A stretch of 5,201 bases of DNA, from the NCBI GenBank assembly GCA_009778275.1, contig WRKC01000041.1:1-5201 (forward strand), given 5' to 3'. Position 1 is the first letter of the stretch. Every line of letters begins with the position of its first letter. The notes under the pieces are model-generated. The model ran no database searches and was not told the origin of the DNA. It worked only from the letters and a program-made list of their open reading frames with translations. The position numbers and the translations under genes were made by a program. Shown one piece after another: positions 1 through 5,185 of this stretch. This stretch comes from Methanomassiliicoccaceae archaeon (GTDB lineage Archaea; Thermoplasmatota; Thermoplasmata; Methanomassiliicoccales; Methanomethylophilaceae).

Positions 1-399
1 TTTAAGGGAAAGATAGAGCTGGTCGTGAGCAGGAAAACCGGGAAGATAAGGAACGTCATTTCCGAAGGGGAGCATATCCTGTCCATGCGTGCGGGCGACG
101 GGCTGTACACTCTGAGGAAAGAGGGTGCGGACAGGATCGTTACGGAAATACGGGCCCCTTTCATGAGGGTCACGGTCAACGACGATGCGGCCCCGTTCGT
201 TTCAGAGGGAAGGAACGTGTTCTGTCAGTTCGTGACGGAATGCGATGAGGATCTGAGACCGATGGACGAGGCCGTCATCACAGATAAGAATGATAAAGTG
301 ATAGCCACCGGCCGCATGATGCTGACGGCCGATGAGATAAGGTCATTCAAAAAGGGTATCGCCGTCAAGGTCAGGAGCGGGGCCGGAGACGAGGCCTGA
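1..399 (+). CDS. PUA-domain protein, 3' part; probably C-terminus of archaeosine tRNA-guanine transglycosylase (TgtA) or a relative
   Basis: The frame is open from the first base (visible start FKGKIELV) and ends at TGA 397-399. The GTG at 25-27 is therefore more likely an internal valine than a start, and the gene probably begins left of the window. About 132 residues are visible. The run from MRVTVNDDAAPFV (visible residues about 55-67) through VFCQFV, the LRPMDEAVI segment, an ATGR segment and the terminal GIAVKVRSG is a classic PUA RNA-binding fold. In archaea this arrangement, preceded by a KTGKIRNV segment, is typical of the C-terminal half of TgtA, which exchanges guanine-15 in tRNA for preQ0, or of the related archaeosine synthase ArcS. 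No catalytic residues are visible, so the exact family member is an inference; a split or stand-alone PUA protein is possible. Its last 18 codons and stop overlap the 3' end of the convergent pcc1 gene. Confidence 0.72.
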   Translation, partial: FKGKIELVVSRKTGKIRNVISEGEHILSMRAGDGLYTLRKEGADRIVTEIRAPFMRVTVNDDAAPFVSEGRNVFCQFVTECDEDLRPMDEAVITDKNDKVIATGRMMLTADEIRSFKKGIAVKVRSGAGDEA

Positions 400-606
400 G
401 GCCTCCTCGGCCGCTTTGATGCAGGCCATGAGATCGTCCGCGGTGTTGCGCATGGTCCCGGCATTGTCTGAGGAGATAGCGATCAGAAGCATGTTTCCGC
501 GGAGTTCCGCGGAAACATACCCCTCATTGTCCGGGGATATGGAGTCGAAGACGGCCTTGGCCGTTCTTTCATCATCATATTGGATTCGGAGGTCGAGTGT
601 GATCAT
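343..606 (-). CDS. pcc1: KEOPS complex subunit Pcc1
   Basis: The product is 87 residues, close to the usual 75-90 of archaeal Pcc1. Family marks are an N-terminal strand with YDDERTAKAVFDSISPDN (residues 10-27), a central GYVSAELRGNMLLIAI strand pair (29-44), and TMRNTADDLMACIKAAEEA (51-69), matching the Pcc1 pattern of PDN, a glycine turn, then an LRxTxDD-like helix. In the family, Pcc1 is the small dimerising subunit that bridges Kae1 units in KEOPS, which makes N6-threonylcarbamoyladenosine at position 37 of ANN-decoding tRNAs. ATG at 604-606 lies 4 bases after the leuB stop. A weak GAAGTGA ribosome binding site (611-617) contains that stop codon, so translation is probably coupled to leuB. 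The tail after residue 69 (70-87) lies beyond the core fold and overlaps the convergent PUA gene. A T5 tract on the minus strand (349-353), just before the stop, could help end the transcript. A large palindrome lies inside the gene at 491-518. Confidence 0.85.
   Translation of the reverse strand: MITLDLRIQYDDERTAKAVFDSISPDNEGYVSAELRGNMLLIAISSDNAGTMRNTADDLMACIKAAEEASGLVSGPAPDLDGDTLFE
491..518. repeat. Perfect 13-bp inverted repeat with 2-base centre inside pcc1
   Basis: Arms ATGTTTCCGCGGA (491-503) and TCCGCGGAAACAT (506-518) are exact reverse complements around GT (504-505). The centre also forms a tandem TTCCGCGGA direct repeat. In pcc1 mRNA this would fold into a GC-rich stem of about 12 bp with a 4-base loop. 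It encodes residues within YVSAELRGNM, so the protein is not disrupted. Confidence 0.85.
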
Positions 607-610
607 TCTG

Positions 611-1729
611 TCACTTCTTTTGTTCCAGTATGTATTTGCAGACTGCTTTCCCGACCTCTTCTGTGGTCAGTTTCCCGCCCAGGTCCGGCGTGGTGAGACC
701 GTTGTCGAGGCAGTATCTCACCGATCTTCTGAGCATCATGCCTTCTTCTGGATAGCCTTGATTCTCGAGCAGCAGCTGGGCCGCGAGTATCGCCGCAATG
801 GGGTTGGCCTTTTTCTGGCCGGCTATGTCCGGGGCTGACCCGTGGATCGGCTCGAACATGCTCACTCCTTTCGGATTGATGTTGCCGCTTGCCCCCATTC
901 CCAGGCCACCCTGGAGCTGCGCGCCCAGATCGGTCAGTATATCTCCGAAGAGGTTCGGGACCGCGACCGTGCCGAAGGTTTCCGGTCGGACTATCATCGC
1001 CATCGCCATTGCGTCAACGAACATGTATTCCAGTTTGATGCCGTATTCTTTGGACTTCTCTTCGAAGATGGCCCTCTGCATACCGTATATGTGCGTGCAG
1101 ACGTTCGCTTTGTCGACAAGCGTGATCTTGTTGTCGCCTCTTGCTTTAGCGTAGTTGAACGCATAATCCGCGAACCTTGACACTCCTTTTCTTGAAAGCA
1201 GCCCGATCTCGAAGGCGAAATCATCGCCGTTGGAGGAATCCGTCTTCAATTCCATCTCAAGTCCGTACATCTCCCTTTGCACTTTGACAAAAGCTTCCTT
1301 CTTGGCACCGCTGAACGTACCTCCGGCGCCCATGTAGAAGTCTTCGGTGTTCTCTCTCAGGAAATGGATATCGAACGGGACCTCGCGTTTGAGCGGCACC
1401 AAGGGGAACCAGGACGTCACCGGCCTGAGGTTGATGTATTGGTCGAAGACCGCCCTCATTTTCAGAAGGATTCCCTGTTCAAGTATCCCGGGTTTGACCC
1501 TAGGGTCGCCGATGGCGCCGAAATAGATGGCATCCTTCTTCCGAAGGTCGCTGATATCTTCCTCGGTAAGAAGTTCTCCGCTTCTGAGATATCTCTCCGA
1601 ACCTATGTCGAATAACTCTCCGTCATAGTCGAAGGACGATATCTCGCACACAGCGTCCAGAACGTCCATTCCTACGTCGATGACCTCCTTTCCGATACCG
1701 TCCCCCGGTACTATTGCGAGATGCTTCAA
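611..1729 (-). CDS. leuB: 3-isopropylmalate dehydrogenase (beta-decarboxylating dehydrogenase family)
   Basis: The product is 372 residues and NAD-dependent. It oxidises and decarboxylates 3-isopropylmalate to 2-oxoisocaproate, or erythro-3-methylmalate to 2-oxobutyrate if the operon makes isoleucine. Visible marks are VPGDGIGKEV (7-16), substrate arginines in LKMR (Arg92), NLRP (Arg102) and RENTE (Arg125), Tyr132, Lys207 in VDKANV, metal aspartates Asp239, Asp263 and Asp267, and the cofactor loop EPIHGSAPDIAG (293-304). Asp301 in that loop is the NAD rather than NADP signature. The start is a TTG overlapping the leuD stop (TTGA). It is chosen because the family's N-terminal motif begins right there and GGAGGG sits 6 bases upstream. 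The protein is some 40 residues longer than typical archaeal LeuB (about 325-335). The LLKMRAVFDQYINLRPV stretch and the insert around 136-175 resemble the actinobacterial LeuB and tartrate/D-malate dehydrogenase branch. Operon context favours LeuB. Confidence 0.88.
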   Translation of the reverse strand: MKHLAIVPGDGIGKEVIDVGMDVLDAVCEISSFDYDGELFDIGSERYLRSGELLTEEDISDLRKKDAIYFGAIGDPRVKPGILEQGILLKMRAVFDQYINLRPVTSWFPLVPLKREVPFDIHFLRENTEDFYMGAGGTFSGAKKEAFVKVQREMYGLEMELKTDSSNGDDFAFEIGLLSRKGVSRFADYAFNYAKARGDNKITLVDKANVCTHIYGMQRAIFEEKSKEYGIKLEYMFVDAMAMAMIVRPETFGTVAVPNLFGDILTDLGAQLQGGLGMGASGNINPKGVSMFEPIHGSAPDIAGQKKANPIAAILAAQLLLENQGYPEEGMMLRRSVRYCLDNGLTTPDLGGKLTTEEVGKAVCKYILEQKK

Positions 1730-2211
1730 AACTTACCCTCCTTGACCAAATTTACCAATCCTCCGCATTCTATCAGTTTGGTTATGAAAGGAGGATACTG
1801 CTGGAATTCGAATTCGGCGCCGCTCTTCAGGTCCCTGACCTTCCCCGTCTCGGTGCATATCTCTATCGCATCTCCCTCTTTGACATCAACCCCACACTCC
1901 ACCAGCAGCAGCCCGATGTTCATGGAGTTGCGGTAGAATATGCGCGCGAAGGATTCTGCTATTATGCAAGAGAAACCCGCCTGTATCAGCGATAGGGGGG
2001 CATGCTCTCTGGACGAACCGCACCCGAAATTCTTTCCGGCGACCAATATGTCCCCTTTCTTTATTTCAGGTGCGATCCCCGGTCTTACCTTCTCGAACAC
2101 AAAATCGTTGAGGTGCGTCAGGTTCGTCGACACCAGGCGTTCCGCCGGCAATATCTGGTCGGTGTCGACGTTGTCCCCGAATCTCCAGACCTTTCCTTGT
2201 ATCTTCGCCAT
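1726..2211 (-). CDS. leuD: 3-isopropylmalate dehydratase small subunit
   Basis: The product is 161 residues from the chosen ATG (2209-2211), the normal size for the archaeal small (swivel) subunit. It pairs with LeuC to isomerise 2-isopropylmalate to 3-isopropylmalate (or citramalate to methylmalate). Marks are WRFGDNVDTDQILPA (9-23), GKNFGCGSSREHAP (59-72) and ESFARIFYRN (86-95). The loop after ILPA reads ERLVST. In methanogen enzymes this loop separates isopropylmalate isomerases (YLVY) from homoaconitases (YLRT). Here the arginine that recognises the extra carboxylate is absent and LV is kept, favouring an isopropylmalate/citramalate substrate. An upstream in-frame ATG (2215-2217) lies directly against the GGAGGG site, too close for initiation; the ATG at 2209-2211 has a 6-base spacer. 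Its ATG shares one base with the leuC stop (TGATG), indicating translational coupling. Confidence 0.93.
   Translation of the reverse strand: MAKIQGKVWRFGDNVDTDQILPAERLVSTNLTHLNDFVFEKVRPGIAPEIKKGDILVAGKNFGCGSSREHAPLSLIQAGFSCIIAESFARIFYRNSMNIGLLLVECGVDVKEGDAIEICTETGKVRDLKSGAEFEFQQYPPFITKLIECGGLVNLVKEGKF
1736..1741 (-). promoter_or_regulatory. Ribosome binding site supporting the TTG start of leuB
   Basis: GGAGGG on the minus strand, 6 bases (TAAGTT) before TTG 1727-1729, supports initiation at this non-ATG codon overlapping the leuD stop. Confidence 0.7.
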
Positions 2212-3470
2212 CAGCATCCCTCCAGTTGATCCGGGGTGACTATCCTGCCCGCTATGGCCGATGCCGCGACCACTTCCGGCCCGGTCAGGTAGACCTCTGA
2301 GTTCTTATCTCCCATCCTTCCTATGAAGTTCCTGTTAGTAGAAGAGACGGATCTCTCTCCCGCTGCCAATATTCCCATGTATCCGCCCAGGCACGCGCCG
2401 CATGTGGGGCCGGATATGAAAGCGCCCGCATCCATGAATATCTGCATCAGCCCCTCATCCAGCATCTGTCTGTATACTCTCTGCGTCGCCGGGACCACCA
2501 GGAACCTGACCTCCGGGTGTACTTTCCTTCCTTTCACAATGGCTGCCGCTCTTCTCATATCTTCGATGCGCCCGTTCGTGCAGGAGCCCAAGTAGGCCTG
2601 GTCTATCTTCACATCGGTATCCTTCACGGCACGGCCGTTGCTGGGCAGGTGGGGGAACGCCACCATGGATTCGAGCTTTGAGAGGTCATACTTCAGGGTC
2701 ATGCAGTAATCCGCATCCGGATCCGCCGAGACAGGCGTATATTCTCCCTTTACCGTCTCTCTGATGTACTCTTTCGTGAGGTCGTCGCAGGGGAATATCC
2801 CTGCTTTGCCTCCGGCCTCTATCGCCATGTTGGAGACCGTCAGCCGGTCGGAGACGCACATGTTCCCCACGCCGTCCCCGTGGAACTCGAACGCTTTGTA
2901 ATTGGCGCCGTCGACGCCGATGTCGGTTATGATCTTGATTATAAGGTCCTTCCCGCCGATGTTCTTTCTGAATCTGCCGGTCAATTCGACCTTTATTGTC
3001 TCAGGGACCTTGAACCACAGCCTTCCGGTGGAGAATGCTACGGCGGCCTCGGTGGAACCGATGCCGGTGGAGAATGCGTTGATGCCTCCGTACGTGCATG
3101 TGTGGGAATCAGCGCCGACGATCAGCCTTCCGGGGGCGGCGAACCCCTCCTCGATCATGAGCTGGTGGCACACTCCGCCCTTTCCGATCTCGAAATAGTT
3201 CTTTATCCCATGGTTCTTGGCGAAGTCCCTCATCTCTTTGGCCTGCTCCGCTGAAGCGACGTCCTTGTTAGGGACATAATGGTCCGGTATGAGGACCATT
3301 CTCTCCCTGAACATCGTCCCGGAGCCCATTTTCTCGTATTCCCTGAACGCTATGGGTCCGGTGACATCGTTGACCATCACGTAGTCGATGTCGGCGACCA
3401 CGATCTGGCCGGCTCTGGCGTCTGTCCCGGACCTGTTTGACAATATTTTCTCTGCGATGGTCTTCCCCAT
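2211..3470 (-). CDS. leuC: 3-isopropylmalate dehydratase large subunit
   Basis: The product is 419 residues of the archaeal short-type aconitase family large subunit, which carries the 4Fe-4S cluster. Cluster cysteines are visible in YLGSCTNGR (Cys297) and GPTCGACLGG (Cys357 and Cys360). Other family marks are DYVMVNDVTGP (29-39), PDHYVPN (62-68), GKGGVCHQLM (96-105), GADSHTCTYGG (119-129) and STGIGSTE (134-141). It acts in the cytoplasm as a heterodimer with the LeuD product. Two adjacent in-frame ATGs exist (3471-3473 and 3468-3470). I chose the second: it gives a 7-base spacer to GGAGGG, forms the same TGATG overlap with the upstream stop as at leuD, and yields MGKTIAEKIL, the usual archaeal N-terminus. 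The first ATG would add one Met and form an ATGA overlap with leuA. A homoaconitase role in coenzyme B synthesis is a less likely alternative; see the LeuD loop. Confidence 0.94.
   Translation of the reverse strand: MGKTIAEKILSNRSGTDARAGQIVVADIDYVMVNDVTGPIAFREYEKMGSGTMFRERMVLIPDHYVPNKDVASAEQAKEMRDFAKNHGIKNYFEIGKGGVCHQLMIEEGFAAPGRLIVGADSHTCTYGGINAFSTGIGSTEAAVAFSTGRLWFKVPETIKVELTGRFRKNIGGKDLIIKIITDIGVDGANYKAFEFHGDGVGNMCVSDRLTVSNMAIEAGGKAGIFPCDDLTKEYIRETVKGEYTPVSADPDADYCMTLKYDLSKLESMVAFPHLPSNGRAVKDTDVKIDQAYLGSCTNGRIEDMRRAAAIVKGRKVHPEVRFLVVPATQRVYRQMLDEGLMQIFMDAGAFISGPTCGACLGGYMGILAAGERSVSSTNRNFIGRMGDKNSEVYLTGPEVVAASAIAGRIVTPDQLEGC
2218..2223 (-). promoter_or_regulatory. Ribosome binding site of leuD, inside the leuC 3' end
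   Basis: GGAGGG on the minus strand directly abuts the first in-frame ATG (2215-2217) and is 6 bases from the second (2209-2211). This selects the second ATG as the leuD start. The site and its surroundings nearly copy the leuA-leuC junction. Confidence 0.7.
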
Positions 3471-5062
3471 CATGCATCCCTCCGTCTGGCGTAGTCTCTG
3501 TTTATCGCAGCCATCATCGCATCCACGGACGTCTCCACGATGTCCAGGCCGACAGCCTTTCCTACCGCCAGGGCGCCATCGTTCCGCACATTCTTGACCA
3601 TTACGGTCACCTCGCAGATCGAGTCGCTCTTTCCTGTTATCGCGTTCAGTTTGTATTCTTCCATGGTTATCTTGTCGTTGATCGCTTTCCTTATGGCGTT
3701 GATGGCGGCATCCACAGGCCCGACGCCTACGTCCGCGGCAGTCCGTTTGTCATTCTTGTCTATCGTCACAGTGACGACCGCCGTCGAAGTGGTGTTCTTT
3801 CCCGTCAATACCGTCAGTTCGTCCAGGGATACGGCCGTCGTTTTGGTCGTGTTCCTCCAGACGATGTTATCGACTATTGCCAGCAGTTCGGCGTCATCGA
3901 TCATCTTGTCCCCGACGGCGATCTTCTTGACCGTCGCCAGCAGCTCCTGCATATTCTCTGCGGGGAAATCTACTCCCAGTGCGTCCAGCCTTCCTTGGAC
4001 CGAATGCGCTCCGGAGTGTTTGCCTATCACTATTGCCCTGTCCGCGCCGACCATCTCTGGTTTGAACGGCTCGTACGTCAGGGAATTGCTCATCACCCCG
4101 TGGACGTGTATCCCCGACTCGTGGGCGAAGGCGTTCTTTCCGACGATCGGCTTATTGCCGGCAAGGCCGAAGCCTGTGATCCTCTCCACCAATTTGGACG
4201 TATTGGCTATTTTGCTCATGTCAACCGTCTGGATCCCATAGTTCGCGAACAGGTTCACGGCCACTTCTTCCAAGGATGCATTGCCGCACCTCTCGCCGAT
4301 GCCGTTCATGCAGACATGGCATATCGTTGCCCCGGAATCGATGGCGGCTATGGAGTTGGCGACGGCCAGGCCCATATCGTTGTGGCAGTGCACCGAGATG
4401 GGGACCCTCAGTACGCTTTTCAGTTCGCTTATCAGATAGCCCATCGCGCGGGGAGTTATGACGCCGACCGTATCCGGTATGTTGACCGAATCCGCACCGG
4501 CTTCCTGAACACTTTTCAATATATCCTTCATGAAGTCCAGATCCGATCTTGTAGCGTCCTCGCATGAGAACTGCACTTCCAGACCATGGGCCTTTGCGTA
4601 CTCCACGACCTCCACCGCTTTGGCCTTCACCTCGTCGGGTGTCATCTTCAGTTTATATTTCATGTGCAGGTCCGATGTTGCGATGAAAGTATGCACCATG
4701 TCTATTCCCGTATCTATGACGGCGTCGATATCGGACCTGACCGCACGGGCCAGACTGCATACCTTGGAATTCAGGTTGGATCTTGCTATTTCTGAGATGA
4801 TCTCTCTTTCCGTCTCGCCGGAAGCTGCAAACCCGGCCTCCAGTATATCCACTCCGAGATCGTCGAGGGCAATGGCTATGCGTATCTTGTCCTCCGGGCT
4901 CAATGCGATCCCGGGGGCCTGCTCGCCGTCCCTCAGAGTGGTATCAAAGATCATTACATCTTTGATGGGGCCCACACCAGAGAGCGCAAGCTGGTTGAAA
5001 GGACTCACTGCCAGCATGTTTTCCAAATTCTTAGCGCTTTCACTGGTTTGTTGTTTTTTCAT
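3470..5062 (-). CDS. leuA: 2-isopropylmalate synthase / citramalate synthase (LeuA family)
   Basis: The product is 530 residues. The enzyme condenses acetyl-CoA with 2-oxoisovalerate (LeuA) or pyruvate (CimA) and opens the pathway. The TIM-barrel domain starts at FDTTLRDGEQAPG (39-51, metal ligand Asp45). It has SVHCHNDMG (223-231, His225 and His227), NGIGERCGNA (253-262, Asn261 as probable ligand) and AFAHESGIHVHG (311-322). The C-terminal part (about 400-530) is the LeuA allosteric dimer domain, with TTAVSLDELTV and ADVGVGPVDAAINAI, so end-product feedback inhibition is expected. The start is ATG 5060-5062, because GGTGAT (5067-5072) lies 4 bases upstream. TTG and GTG codons 4 and 3 codons earlier are in frame, but the GTG lies inside that site and the TTG abuts it. 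An N-terminal extension of about 35 residues precedes the barrel. Sequence alone does not separate LeuA from CimA; homocitrate synthase (AksA) is disfavoured by the LeuD loop. It is the first large gene of the operon, behind a leader with a Leu-rich mini-ORF. Confidence 0.9.
   Translation of the reverse strand: MKKQQTSESAKNLENMLAVSPFNQLALSGVGPIKDVMIFDTTLRDGEQAPGIALSPEDKIRIAIALDDLGVDILEAGFAASGETEREIISEIARSNLNSKVCSLARAVRSDIDAVIDTGIDMVHTFIATSDLHMKYKLKMTPDEVKAKAVEVVEYAKAHGLEVQFSCEDATRSDLDFMKDILKSVQEAGADSVNIPDTVGVITPRAMGYLISELKSVLRVPISVHCHNDMGLAVANSIAAIDSGATICHVCMNGIGERCGNASLEEVAVNLFANYGIQTVDMSKIANTSKLVERITGFGLAGNKPIVGKNAFAHESGIHVHGVMSNSLTYEPFKPEMVGADRAIVIGKHSGAHSVQGRLDALGVDFPAENMQELLATVKKIAVGDKMIDDAELLAIVDNIVWRNTTKTTAVSLDELTVLTGKNTTSTAVVTVTIDKNDKRTAADVGVGPVDAAINAIRKAINDKITMEEYKLNAITGKSDSICEVTVMVKNVRNDGALAVGKAVGLDIVETSVDAMMAAINRDYARRRDA
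3478..3483 (-). promoter_or_regulatory. Ribosome binding site of leuC, inside the leuA 3' end
   Basis: GGAGGG on the minus strand lies within the last codons of leuA. Spacing to the two candidate ATGs is 4 bases (3471-3473) and 7 bases (3468-3470); the latter is preferred. Confidence 0.7.
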
Positions 5063-5066
5063 AAAA

Positions 5067-5072
5067 ATCACC
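5067..5072 (-). promoter_or_regulatory. Ribosome binding site deciding the leuA start
   Basis: GGTGAT on the minus strand matches the archaeal Shine-Dalgarno consensus and is followed by TTTT and ATG 5060-5062. It contains the in-frame GTG and abuts the in-frame TTG, which rules those out as practical starts. Confidence 0.75.
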
Positions 5073-5077
5073 AAACC

Positions 5078-5128
5078 GTCTTAGCTTCCACTGAGTTACT
5101 TAAGAAGAATAAGCTCAGTCGTTAGCTT
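5078..5128. repeat. Direct repeats TTAGCTT flanking the leader hairpin
   Basis: TTAGCTT occurs at 5081-5087 and 5122-5128, each preceded by GTC (GTC directly at 5078-5080; GTCG at 5118-5121). The copies are 41 bases apart and bracket the 5090-5119 hairpin. They could be half-sites of a regulator or pairing competitors in the leader RNA; chance is possible. Confidence 0.35.
5090..5119 (-). promoter_or_regulatory. Interrupted stem-loop in the leuA leader
   Basis: Read on the minus strand: ACTGAG, CTTA, a 7-base loop TTCTTCT, TAAG, an unpaired TAA, then CTCAGT. This gives 6 plus 4 base pairs separated by a 3-base bulge that is exactly the stop codon of the leader frame. The Leu/Ile codons 9-12 form the upper stem and loop. 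Part of the 5' arm, AGCTT (5111-5115), could instead pair with AAGCT (codons 4-5, 5124-5128), giving a mutually exclusive 5-bp hairpin. No T-run follows immediately, so it is not a simple intrinsic terminator. It could act as an RNA switch, or as a palindromic operator at the DNA level. Confidence 0.5.
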
Positions 5129-5137
5129 GAAGATCAT
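5096..5137 (-). CDS. Putative 13-residue Leu/Ile-rich leader peptide upstream of leuA
   Basis: The minus-strand frame ATG 5135-5137 to TAA 5096-5098 encodes MIFKLTTELILLK. Four of 13 codons are Leu (CTA, CTT, CTT, CTT) and two are Ile (ATC, ATT), clustered as LILL at residues 9-12. A GAGGT ribosome binding site (5144-5148) precedes the ATG by 6 bases, as good a site as those of the real genes here. The frame ends 33 bases before the leuA start. Its last seven codons lie within an imperfect hairpin whose 3' arm follows the stop. A short translated frame rich in the pathway's end product, placed between the promoter and leuA, fits a leader peptide whose ribosome senses charged tRNA-Leu/Ile. Translation and regulatory role are inferred; a frame this short can arise by chance. 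Confidence 0.5.
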   Translation of the reverse strand: MIFKLTTELILLK

Positions 5138-5143
5138 TTTTAG

Positions 5144-5148
5144 ACCTC
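5144..5148 (-). promoter_or_regulatory. Ribosome binding site of the leader mini-ORF
   Basis: GAGGT on the minus strand matches the core of the archaeal 16S anti-Shine-Dalgarno complement and is spaced 6 bases (CTAAAA) from the ATG at 5135-5137. It is the main argument that the 13-codon frame is translated. Confidence 0.5.
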
Positions 5149-5173
5149 TTGACGGTGGCACTTCATTGGAGAA

Positions 5174-5185
5174 ATTATATTTAAA
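5174..5185 (-). promoter_or_regulatory. TATA-like promoter element for the leu operon
   Basis: The minus strand reads TTTAAATATAAT, an A/T block matching an archaeal TATA box. With usual archaeal spacing (about 25 bases), transcription would start near 5150-5155, leaving a leader of about 90 bases before leuA that begins just upstream of the mini-ORF's ribosome binding site. No clear purine-rich BRE is visible. The block is nearly symmetric and could also serve a gene reading rightward beyond the window. Confidence 0.5.

Noticed and set aside
349..353. T5 tract on the minus strand at the pcc1 3' end as a transcription terminator
   Set aside because: Archaeal termination can use such tracts, but five T's in CTT TTT codons are too weak to annotate as a separate terminator.
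1804..1816. Tandem GAATTC-like repeat
   Set aside because: It simply encodes the EFEF residues of LeuD and has no further structure.
3278..3300. 8-bp inverted repeat AATGGTCC / GGACCATT with 7-base spacer inside leuC
   Set aside because: It lies in codons for a conserved segment (MVLIPDHYVPN region) and is short enough to occur by chance.
3540..4241. Second long plus-strand frame opposite leuA (233 codons)
   Set aside because: It is a shadow of leuA in another frame; its Ser/Thr-rich composition mirrors the complementary codons and it has no ribosome binding site of note.
3437..4567. Long plus-strand open frame of 376 codons opposite leuA
   Set aside because: It is antisense to a clearly conserved LeuA-family gene, has low-complexity Tyr/His/Arg/Asp composition typical of a shadow frame, and shows no recognisable domain.
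5090..5119. Reading the leader hairpin as a simple intrinsic terminator
   Set aside because: No T-run follows the 3' arm on the minus strand and the stem is interrupted by a 3-base bulge; a switch or operator fits better.
5143..5166. Second short minus-strand frame, MKCHRQEV, upstream of the leader frame
   Set aside because: It probably starts at or upstream of the transcription start, has no ribosome binding site and no amino-acid bias.
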